Under the pieces are notes generated by a model that was not told the DNA's origin, did not search any database, and saw nothing but the letters and a program-made list of their open reading frames with translations. A DNA stretch of 10,817 nucleotides. Origin: Beroe ovata. Taxonomy: Eukaryota > Ctenophora > Nuda > Beroida > Beroidae. How positions within the stretch are numbered: the stretch's first letter is position 1; every line of letters begins with the position of its first letter. A program made the position numbers and the translations under genes. This document shows positions 1 to 7,866 of this stretch, one piece after another. The stretch is taken from contig CAMPET010000034.1 in the NCBI GenBank assembly GCA_946803715.1, positions 74,873 through 85,689 of the forward strand. The letters are read 5' to 3'.

Positions 1-20
1 TGTGTGTGTGTGTGTGTGTG
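1..20. repeat. (TG)n microsatellite at window edge
   Basis: An uninterrupted TG dinucleotide run of 20 bases starts the window and probably continues beyond it. It is a simple sequence repeat with no coding content. Confidence 0.95.
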
Positions 21-897
21 AGTATATTCTCTTGCGTGCTGTTCTCACTTCTCATCGCATGCTTTTATCTCTACTCGCTCTTGTTCTTGCTCTCTTTCTG
101 TTTCTCTTTCTACCTCTTCTTCTGCTCGGGATAACGTCATCATAATTTCTGTTCGCATTACATCATTCCTTACACATAATATATTATGACTGCTGCTATG
201 TAGCCTATATTTTGTAAGGTTTGCTCTATCATCATGTGCCCATATGAATAAACTATAGCCTTATGAAGATTTTTTGCTAACCTCTGCATGACAGTTGCAG
301 CTGCATTTTTGTCGAATATCTCTCCAGATTCCAGATTACATAATACTGCATGATGTCATTTCATCACCTTCAAATACATGATGTAATTCGCTAGATCCTA
401 AGATTTGTAGCCTAACTTGTTGTCGAAGATTGTTGGAGAATAACATGACCAAATATGGTCTAATTGATGTTTTACAATTCTTCGAGGACACGTTCGCAAG
501 ATAAGGTTGAGCCTTTATTATTCGAGTATACTTTGTAAACTCCCACATTCTTTTTGTTTGCTGTTTAAATGTTCCTGATTTTCGTGCACGAGAAAGAGAG
601 ACTGATTCGATGATGTAATTTTGAGAAGCAGCTCAGCCATCCTATAGTGTTTTAAACTCCCAACAGCTCTGTTCAAATCACATTCTTCTCAATATATGAT
701 CGCCATTTGTCTCATCTCTCCTCTCCACTCTTGCCTCATCGCGACATTGACAAACTGACAGTAGAGAGACAACACAAACTTGCCGAAATTTCGATTTACG
801 ATTTTCGATTTTTTCCTGCAATTTTTCCTACAAGATTCTCATTTATGATTTCACCAAATAGTCTCGACTAATAGCAACACCCCTCTGTGTGTTAGGC
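21..897 (+). other. Upstream flank / probable promoter and 5' UTR of the ETS gene
   Basis: No gene is supported here. Positions about 45-130 are pyrimidine-rich on the + strand. Three ATF/CREB-like octamers lie at 351-358 (TGATGTCA), 379-386 and 611-618 (both TGATGTAA). The stretch before the start codon (about 780-835) is T-rich and contains a weak acceptor-like tract ending in CCTACAAG, so a non-coding leader exon or trans-splice acceptor is possible but unproven. An AATAAA at 247-252 could end an upstream + strand transcript, but no matching coding sequence is visible. Short open frames on both strands look like chance. Confidence 0.5.
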
Positions 898-973
898 ATG
901 GCAGATATTATAGAGAATTCGCCGTGGAGTATACCCTACAACAGCCCCATCCTTGACTTCATCATTAATGATG
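898..973 (+). CDS. ETS gene exon 1 (start codon)
   Basis: Encodes residues 1-25 and the first base of codon 26, beginning [15 protein letters not shown]. It ends at a consensus donor GTAAGTG (974), leaving a phase 1 intron of 292 bases. The frame upstream of the ATG is closed by TAG at 859. No strong ribosome-context claim is made; the preceding bases are TTAGGC. Confidence 0.8.
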
Positions 974-3900
974 GTAAGTGGATCATAGATCATAGTGGAT
1001 CATAGTGGATCATAGAGAGCTTTAGTTTTGGTCATACTTCAATTTCGTAGACAAAACTTAAGCTCTGGTCATAATTTCAAAGTTTGGCTTCGTTTATCGA
1101 GAGATTTCCATGGTTTTTGTTCATGTCAGTCATTGGTAAGCTGATTGTAATCAAACAAGGCACATGATCCAAAGTACATAGGTTTTAGACAGTCATTGGC
1201 CTCAGCCCAAATCAGTATAATTACTAATTATATCATCGCAGTTCGTTACATCATTCCCCCTACAGAGAAAGAAAACGAGAAAATCGTCAACCCGTCATCC
1301 TGCCGAACAGTCGCGGAAGCCACTGTCGTTCCTCACGTTAAAATCCCACCGAAATCCAGCCTCTCTGACGATCTCCTCGATTTTCTGGCATCAGAAGAGC
1401 TCACAACCCGGACTCCGACCAGTGTAACGTTCAGATCGATTGAGGATCCTCTTCCCTCCTACGATGAGAATTTCTCGACGATAACGAACAGTGACGAGAT
1501 GGACACGATCAAAAATACCCTCCGAGCACCGGTTCCCGCCAAAAAACCCGCGTCCCCCAAACCGATCATCAGTCAGTTTTCCCCGTCCGATATACTGAGT
1601 AGGATAAAACAAGAGATGCGGGACCATGATAAAGAAGAGGATAAAACGGTCCTGAATTTCGACTCTCTGAAGAATGTAAGCCCGCTGAAGCAGGAGATTA
1701 AGCAGGAAGCAAGCCTCGATGATTTCTTCCAGAGAGAAAACTCCATGTCCATCAGCCTCGATGGTGACTATCCCTTTCTTTCTATTTTCCTTCTCTCCAT
1801 CTCGTACAACTCAGCTCCTCACCAATCAATCTCTTCCCTTTCCTTACTCTACTCCTATGCTCCTCTTTCACCGCCTCATCTCCCCCCTTCCCACTCCCCC
1901 TCTTCCACTCACTCCCACTCACTCCCCCACTCCCTCTATCTAACACCCTCTATCTAACACCCTCACTCTCCCTCTCCCCCTCACTCCCACTAACTCCCCC
2001 TTCTACTCCCCCAGATGTAAGCACGATGATGTCCCCCGAACACTCCCTCCTCGACTCCCTCTCCCCTGTCTCCCCGGCATCCAGTGAGGGAAGCACCGAC
2101 ACTCTTCACAGCAGTGGAGTTAGTGACGTGGAGATGAGCCCTCGACGGGGTGGAGCAATTGCTGCCCTAAAGAAAACCAGGTGGGTTTCGGAGGCCCAGA
2201 TTATAGATTTCCAGAGGTGGGCCTAGATTGTAGATTTCCAGAGCCGGACCTATTTTAAGCCCGATTTTTCCTATTTTGCTTGTTTGTTTTCAATCGGTTG
2301 TCATGGGAACGGTTCCTGTTCTTGTTTTCATTCTTCGCTTGGTCGTATGTGAGTCTCAAGCTTCGGGCACCCGACTTTTGTGCTGGGGTGACGTGATGAT
2401 GCCTTGAAGTATTGAAATATACCCGATAAATTATTGCCGATAAGCGGAATATAACGAAATAAATTCAAGGAGATGGAAAAGAAATTAAATTAAGTAATAA
2501 TAATCGAATATTTGGTAATTTAAATCGTTACGTCATCAGTTTTGGTACTTTCGGGGCTGCATAATTCCATGCATATAATTTCCGAGACTGCATTACAGGC
2601 ATATTGAACCAGTAATATTCAATGAATGTGGATTCCTCGATTCTCGGAATTTTATCTCGTGAAAAAACAATGATAATGTACAAAAAACACTCTTTTATAA
2701 ATCATATCCTTTCAGGAGGAGAAAAGTGACCGAGGGAGGGAGTTGTCCGCATTTGTGGCAGTTTATCTTGGAGTTACTGGGTGACAAGGCGAATTGTCAA
2801 GTTATCTCCTGGACCGGAGTGGAGTTTCATTTCAAGGTAATTTGTGGAACCATGTGGAACGATTATCTATGTGTGGTTTGAGATGGGAAAACAGGGGGGT
2901 TTTGGCATCTGTATTATAGTAAGCAGGGGCGTGAAATAATTTCTGGGTTTATTTCTGTGCGTGATAGGACACACAATTGGACATCATGAGGTAATTGAGG
3001 GACTCGACCCTCGCGATAGATGGAATCTTTTCCCATTGTATGAAGTCCTATTCCGGGTAGTCTCTTATGCTTTGCCTCAAAAATTGGGTGTCTTTGTTTG
3101 TATGTATGTATTACCCGATTCAGGAAACATAATAAGTTAATCAAAAGTACATTATATCATGATGTTGTTAGTATATTACAGTACGTTCGGGGCATATGAC
3201 CTTTTTGTTGGGTCAGTGCCAACTGCCAAGAAGCCTGAATAATATTATGTGTGTTTACGTGTGTCTCATACTGTTTCTCACACATACTCACAACTTATTC
3301 AAAATAATGAATCTGTAGTGGCCACAGCTCATGAGATTCTGAGGTGGGATGGTAGTCAGACCACAGAATACTGAAACATAGTAGTTCAAGTAGTACAGAG
3401 TCAGTGGTTTCGAGAGAGAAATATATCGTCAGTAGTTTGAACTGAGGAGTGGGGTTTCAAACATGAGGTTTCAACTAATCGACTGGGAATATGGATATTT
3501 AGGCGTCTGGTAGGGTCGAGAAATGCCAGAATCTGGCATTGCCGGATTACCAGCAGTGCTTCTCATCCTTCCCTCCCTCTTACAGGTTCACAATTCCCGA
3601 GAGCTTGCCCGACTTTGGGGAGCCAGGAAGAACAAACCGAGGATGAATTTCGATAAGTTGTCCCGGGCAATGCGATACTACTACGATAAGAACATCATCC
3701 GACATATCACCGGACAAAGACTGGTCTATGAGTTCTGCAGGTTTGTTACTTGACACCATTTCGCTTGACACTACTTCTCTTGACACTGGTAGCTTGACAC
3801 CACTTTTGATAGAATGCTATCCTGACACTACTCCGTGTGTGGATTCTTGACACCATTTTTCACACGGAATACTTTCTTGCCTCCATTCTAAGCTTGACAC

Positions 3901-5001
3901 AACTTTTCGATAGACTATTCACTCGACGCCAGTCTATAGTACTCTCCGGGACCGGGTCCCATTCCATCCTGGTCTGAGATCATCCGTTCGGCACACACAC
4001 TAACACACACACAAACACGCACACAAACACACACACACACACGCACACTCATAGTCTGAGCATGCTATGACTATTCAATATTCATACTCCTCAAGTGCAA
4101 TTTATGCGTGCTAAAAGCGGATGCTGATTCATAAAGAGTGGTTATGATTAAAAACTAGATGAAAAACAATAGTTTTTATTTTTTCTAGCTCCAAAAATCC
4201 TGTCTCCATTCACCACTTTGAGGTCTCATCAACCGATAATTATAGAATCTGCCGTGTGAAAAAACAATCTGAATCACCGACAGCGATGATTTTTCTTTAA
4301 GTCACAAGACCCATGTGAAATGTACGTCACAACTCACAACTACAAATTGTCTTTAACGTCATGAGAATATTCACTGCTTCAACATAAAAAAGCTAATTGA
4401 CGTGCGCGATTGCCTGCCAATTATCGTCATATAACTTGTTCATGACGTCAAACTCCCCACAATATAACACGTCACTATCACTATGGAAGTGCATTATTTT
4501 CTCGAATACTAACACGTACATCTCCACAGGAACGCAGATGACGCTGTCTACACAAAACTGCTGAACGACGCCGCGCGGACGATGCCACAAAAGCCCGGCT
4601 CTGTCCCCATCCCCACCTCCGTCCCCTCCTCCTCTTCCCACTGCTCCCCTCCCTCCTACACCCCATTCCCTGAGCAACAGGATTCCAAGTTCGGTCTACC
4701 CAGCTACCAGTCGCCCAAGCAGCACAGCTCTCCGCCGCAAAGTTATTTCCGGGAGGCAAGCTACGCCCAGATGTACGACACCGCACTCTACCATAGCACG
4801 GAACGGTATATTGCACGTGCTGATGAGGAAGCCGCGCAGCAGTATCTCATCCAGCAGACGATGGGTGCTCGGCCGCACATCCCGTACATCCCTAACTACG
4901 TGACGGCTGGCCACGTGCAGAACTCGCCGTCAAGCTATGTGCACGTGGGACTGAAGAAGCAAACGGTGGAATACTCCTTCGCTCACTACGCGCCTTACTA
5001 A
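898..5001 (+). CDS. ETS-domain transcription factor, complete six-exon gene (spliced)
   Basis: A nuclear sequence-specific transcription factor expected to bind GGAA/T-core sites. Joining 898-973, 1266-1763, 2015-2180, 2716-2836, 3586-3740 and 4530-5001 gives 1488 nt, 495 residues plus TAA. Intron phases are 1, 1, 2, 0, 2, all consistent, and an in-frame TAG at 859 supports the ATG at 898. Protein order: acidic, hydrophobic N-terminal region ([12 protein letters not shown] at about 59-70); SUMO-consensus IKQE 139-142, LKQE 166-169 and IKQE 170-173; Ser-Pro-rich linker (SP at 198, 208, 211, 233); basic KKTRRRK 244-250; ETS domain about 258-340; Tyr/Ser/Pro/Gln-rich tail to 495. The ETS domain has the LWQFILELL helix, ISWTG strand, [13 protein letters not shown] and recognition helix [15 protein letters not shown], with the two DNA-contacting arginines at 314 and 317. 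No Pointed (SAM) domain is seen. The helix is closest to ETS1/ERG/ELK types, but GQRLVYEF recalls ELF, so I leave the subfamily open. Confidence 0.93.
974..1265 (+). other. ETS gene intron 1 with a GATCATAG tandem repeat
   Basis: The intron opens with the donor GTAAGTG and ends with a pyrimidine tract and CCTACAG. About 979-1015 holds four short tandem copies of GATCATAG-type sequence directly after the donor. A second in-frame AG at 1240-1241, 24 bases upstream of the chosen acceptor, could add eight residues to the protein. The downstream site has the better tract and is preferred. Confidence 0.7.
1266..1763 (+). CDS. ETS gene exon 2 (acidic and SUMO-motif region)
   Basis: Enters in phase 1 after CCTACAG, completing Glu26, and leaves in phase 1 at GTGACT (1764). 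It encodes residues 26-191: an acidic stretch likely to act in transactivation, SP sites at 122-123, 131-132 and 164-165, and three psi-K-x-E motifs (lysines 140, 167, 171). The frame stays open into the intron until 1957, so a retained intron 2 would give a protein truncated before the ETS domain with a Ser/Pro/His-rich end. An internal GTAAGC at 1676 resembles a donor, but its use would shift the frame. Confidence 0.9.
1764..2014 (+). other. ETS gene intron 2, extremely pyrimidine-rich
   Basis: Almost the whole 251-base intron is C and T on the + strand, built from CACTCCC and CTCTCCC-like units, and it ends in CTACTCCCCCAG. The bias is far beyond a normal polypyrimidine tract. The open frame running across it codes only low-complexity Ser/Pro/Leu and is not part of the main product. 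Confidence 0.85.
2015..2180 (+). CDS. ETS gene exon 3 (Ser-Pro linker)
   Basis: Enters in phase 1 (Asp192) after CCCCCAG and leaves in phase 2 at ACCAG/GTGGGT. It encodes residues 192-246 and two bases of Arg247. The linker has four Ser-Pro pairs (198, 208, 211, 233), candidate proline-directed kinase (MAPK/CDK) sites as in many ETS proteins. It ends in the first half of a basic cluster, KKTR, that continues in the next exon. Confidence 0.9.
2181..2715 (+). other. ETS gene intron 3, with a 27-bp tandem duplication
   Basis: 535 bases. Directly after the donor, 2194-2220 and 2221-2247 are two 27-base units differing at a few positions, both containing AGATTxTAGATTTCCAGAG. The rest is AT-rich with no coding signal. 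It ends TATCCTTTCAG. Confidence 0.8.
2716..2836 (+). CDS. ETS gene exon 4 (ETS domain, first half)
   Basis: Enters in phase 2 after CCTTTCAG and leaves in phase 0 at TTCAAG/GTAATT. It encodes Arg247 to Lys287. RRRK completes the basic cluster. [18 protein letters not shown] is helix 1, and [12 protein letters not shown] is the beta-hairpin start. Helix and hairpin have the same spacing as ETS1. Family members usually have GDGWEF or similar where this protein has GVEFHF. Confidence 0.95.
2837..3585 (+). other. ETS gene intron 4
   Basis: 749 bases, donor GTAATT, acceptor CTCCCTCTTACAG. Short open frames on both strands (for example minus strand 2914-3144) have no recognised homology. I see no gene or structured repeat in it. 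Confidence 0.75.
3586..3740 (+). CDS. ETS gene exon 5 (ETS domain, recognition helix)
   Basis: Phase 0 in, phase 2 out at TGCAG/GTTTGT. It encodes residues 288-338 plus two bases of Arg339. [16 protein letters not shown] is helix 2 and turn. [18 protein letters not shown] is the winged-helix recognition helix, with Arg314 and Arg317 in the positions that contact GGA in ETS proteins. [10 protein letters not shown] is the last strand. All core residues of a functional domain are present. Confidence 0.97.
3749..3915 (+). repeat. Degenerate TTGACACCA-type minisatellite
   Basis: Seven spaced copies of (T)TGACAC followed by A/T-CA/T-TTT occur at irregular 15-50 base intervals, starting nine bases into intron 5. 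The copies are diverged, which suggests an old repeat. Confidence 0.7.
3991..4049. repeat. (CA)n microsatellite
   Basis: A CA dinucleotide tract with interruptions (CTAACACA, CAAACACG), within intron 5. The longest pure stretch is about 4029-4042. Confidence 0.9.
4325..4474. promoter_or_regulatory. Cluster of CRE/ATF half-sites
   Basis: CGTCA/TGACG occurs at 4325-4329, 4357-4361, 4398-4402, 4425-4429 and 4470-4474, plus a perfect palindromic CRE TGACGTCA at 4443-4450. Six sites in 150 bases just upstream of the last ETS exon is dense. Function as an intronic enhancer or internal promoter is inference. Confidence 0.4.
4530..5001 (+). CDS. ETS gene exon 6 (tyrosine-rich tail and stop)
   Basis: Enters in phase 2 completing Arg339 and ends with TAA at 4999-5001. 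It encodes [17 protein letters not shown], then a Pro/Ser-rich segment and a Tyr-rich tail. There are 14 tyrosines in the last 139 residues, five of them in Ser-Tyr pairs, with several Gln-rich spots. No folded domain is recognised. GC content and codon use are clearly higher in GC than in the flanking non-coding DNA. Confidence 0.95.
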
Positions 5002-5767
5002 ACCACATACGCAAACCAAATCAAACAGCCCTGCTACGAAGCGAAATCATGAAGGTCGAAAGACGCCCCGACTAAATTATCGGACTTGAATTTTACTTCC
5101 CACTCGACCCTTGAATATCCGATTACTGACAATGAACGCATAAAACATTGAACTAGAGTGGGTCACTAAACATTGTGTATTCAATTATACATAAACAGTA
5201 CGTCACCAAATGTGGCATGACTCACACCCATGTTGGTGATATGATTGGCACGATGCCGACTGCGCCAGCGCTTTCTTTTCTACATCACATTTTACGTGTT
5301 ATACCGATTTGAGTACGAACTACATCAACATAACTTCCTGCAATGATCGCATTTTAAGTTCCTATTTTCACGAAACATCATTCGACAAATATATTAACAT
5401 GTTTATATTTTGCCGGCTAAAGTCAAGTTATGGAAACATGCGTTAAATACCGAATGTCGAGCAAAAAGGGCGTGGCATGTTTCTATGGTAAGACAAGGTC
5501 GTCGTGTTGTCCCATGGTCGTTATAATTGTGATGAAGAGTGTTCAATTACGGAAGTGAGCTGGATGCTGACAATAATGAACCGAAATTCCCGATTCTGAC
5601 AGACACATTTCCCTGGCGAGGGCCGAGCTCGACTCCGGTATCCGGCTTTCCGGCGTCGGACACTCTCCCTCATATCGTATTGAAGAGGCTACAATTACTA
5701 TATGTCTGTGTACTTGTCATATATATCGATTATTTTACCCATGTTTTGTTGGAAATACAAAATTAAA
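5002..5767 (+). other. Probable 3' UTR / downstream flank of the ETS gene
   Basis: No conserved coding sequence. No AATAAA follows the stop within this stretch; the nearest poly(A)-signal-like hexamer is ATTAAA at 5762-5767, so the transcript end is uncertain. A locally GC-richer open segment (about 5539-5766) and an ETS-site-like ACGGAAGTG lie within it. Confidence 0.4.
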
Positions 5768-7204
5768 ACGAAAGCAGTTCCTATGGAACCTTTAGTGACG
5801 ACCTAGCGTGCATCAGCCCGGAGAAAACATTTCCTTGTGATTTTCCCCATATGTTATATTGATCGATGTATTCATTTTGTATGATCCTGCTATTAAGAAA
5901 ATTAACGGCCAACTGTCTGGAATATTTTCCCGGACAACGCAGCAAGAAGTTAAATCAATTGACCAGAGTACCCATTTTCACGAGGCCCCATCTCACAGAT
6001 TGTCCCCTCCTCAATGGCTGATGTCACGTCTGGTCGTCCTAATGGAAAGTGTTCAATCACAAAGAGTTTTTTATAGAACAAAAGTTTTAATATAATATTT
6101 ACAGTGAGAGATGCCTTCGTGGTCATGTGTTTTTATCGAAAATTTAACAAAATATACGATGTTCAACAAGTAAGAGATATATCTAAATTCAGATTTTCCT
6201 CCCCGCCATTATTGTGTCTCACGACCATTGGTCCCATTCTAATTTCTAATACTCATTAAGATTGTCTTATCGTGTTAAGACGATGTATTCAACTGTATTT
6301 TCTTCAGACTGAAAGTGGAAATGATTATTCCTTATATGGTGTAATCGATTAAGCATGATTTTTTCTCTGATGATTCTCATGATATAGAGTGAGCTGAAAT
6401 GTGACTATTGACGACCTCAGGTTTACCTACTATGATTTGATGGAGAAATGTGAAATTGATTAATGAACTAAGTTCGTGTTCAATAGAAGACTGAGAGTGA
6501 AATCAAATTCGAAATTTAATTTACATTTGATTTTTCAATTTTTTCGAGGTGTCACCCTTAAAAAGAAAATCGAATTGGTGATATGGATAACCACAAAAAA
6601 CGTTAAGTTACTGTCAGTGCCCGCTCGCTATTTTATTTTTGTTGCGCATTTTATAAATGAAAATATTGAAAACTATGATATGAACACAAGATTTTTGAAT
6701 AATAATTGTTGCTTTCGAAAATATTGTATTGACTTTAATTTAATTTCATGAATGTATAAAAGTTTTGAATTTAACGAAAGATACATTATCCACGATCCAT
6801 GAAACTTTGAGTACCCATATTTCCATACGAAGATGATTAAAAATAACCAAATCATGACTAAAAGTGTAAAACTTGTCACCAGGATGAATAATCCAGGGAT
6901 TTTATTCTATCGTTCTTAATCGCTTTTCATACGATTATGTTTATTTCTATTTCTAAGAGGAGGAACCTTACATTCCTTTGTGTATGTGTCTTGAAGTTTT
7001 TTAGAAAGGACTTAGGAAATTTTGTTGCTCTCACAGAAATGGTAAAAAAGGTTCACGTTTCTAGTTTATGTCCGGAAAAAAGACAGCGAAATATGGAGCT
7101 GTAAAGATACCACGAAATAGCTCAAGGAACAGTGAGAGCTACAGGATATCCTATCTAAGCGGTTTGTTTGTGTTTTCACATGGGTGATCTAAGCCTGAGC
7201 TGGG

Positions 7205-7240
7205 TCAAGCGGTTTTACATATTCAAGCGGTTTTACATAT
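7205..7240. repeat. Perfect 18-bp tandem duplication
   Basis: TCAAGCGGTTTTACATAT occurs twice head to tail (7205-7222, 7223-7240) with no mismatch, a recent small duplication. A related AAGCGGTTT lies about 50 bases upstream. Confidence 0.95.
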
Positions 7241-7544
7241 TCATAACAATCTTGGGAGAGTAAAACTCAAAAAGTCGAGCGCTATTGGTGATGAAATCAC
7301 CCGCTAGAGAGTAAGAATACATTGCACATTTCTCTACTATTCCTACTTTGCAATTCTGCTTGACCTTACCCAGCGCCGAATACCGATATTATCAGTCGAA
7401 AGAACAGAATATTTATTACGAAATTGATTTGATATGGATATGATTTCAAAAGTAGAGCAAAAACCAACACCTGCACCGTGACCGAAAAGAGTTGCATCTC
7501 TCGAACGACTCCAAACTGGACTGAAGCGCGTTAATTTATACGCC

Positions 7545-7689
7545 GTGTACATTGTACATTGTACACTTACATTGTACATTGTACATTGTGTACATTGTAC
7601 ACTGTACATTGTATCCATTGTACATTGTGATTTTGTACATTGTGTACATTGTATCCATTGTATGCAATTGCATTGTACATTGTGTACAT
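7545..7689. repeat. TGTACATTG minisatellite
   Basis: Nine-base units TGTACATTG, with variants such as TGTATCCATTG and TGTGTACATTG, fill about 145 bases. A longer pattern (TGTACATTGTGTACATTG then TATCCATTG) recurs. TGTACA is its own reverse complement, so each unit can pair with any other. The Cys/Thr/Gln-rich minus-strand open frame across it is a product of the repeat. Confidence 0.9.
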
Positions 7690-7866
7690 CTACACATTGC
7701 CTAATGCGCATTGCGCATTCTTAAAACAACTTTGTCGAAGGGCATGCAACGTGTACGCGGGCTGTGTATATTCAAGTTTTATACTCGAGGAAGATATAGT
7801 CACTGGAGTCGTTTAGAAATAGATGCAGATGATGTATATCAGAATGTGTGTTGTATCCGATAATCN

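Larger units (their letters stand above)
3741..4529 (+). other. ETS gene intron 5
   Basis: 789 bases, donor GTTTGT, acceptor CATCTCCACAG. It holds three separate structures listed on their own: a degenerate TTGACACCA repeat, a (CA)n tract and a cluster of CRE half-sites near the 3' end. Confidence 0.8.
5768..7866. other. AT-rich intergenic DNA
   Basis: About 2.1 kb without a recognisable gene or RNA. Short open frames on both strands have AT-driven compositions (Asn, Lys, Ile, Phe) and no motifs. The identifiable structures are an 18-bp tandem duplication and a minisatellite, listed separately. The expected N-terminal exons of the downstream transporter were looked for and not seen. Confidence 0.6.

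Noticed and set aside
1719-1957. Two + strand frames continuing exon 2 into the pyrimidine tract
   Set aside because: Low-complexity Ser/Pro/Leu translation of a C/T-rich intron; splicing at 1763/2015 restores the frame to the ETS domain.
2914-3144. Minus-strand 76-codon frame in intron 4
   Set aside because: No motif that I can name, no splice or start context, and it lies inside an intron of a well supported gene. A protein search could reopen it as a transposon remnant.
4393-4914. Overlapping minus-strand open frames opposite ETS exon 6
   Set aside because: They are shadows of the GC-rich coding exon; composition is Gly/Arg-rich from reading proline and serine codons in reverse, and the + strand product is clearly supported.
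6476-6879. Open frames on both strands in AT-rich intergenic DNA
   Set aside because: Asn/Lys/Phe/Ile-rich composition expected from AT-rich sequence, overlapping opposite strands, no domain.
7343-7711. Minus-strand 122-codon open frame rich in Cys, Thr and Gln
   Set aside because: It is the translation of the TGTACATTG minisatellite; the periodic peptide mirrors the DNA repeat and has no known domain.
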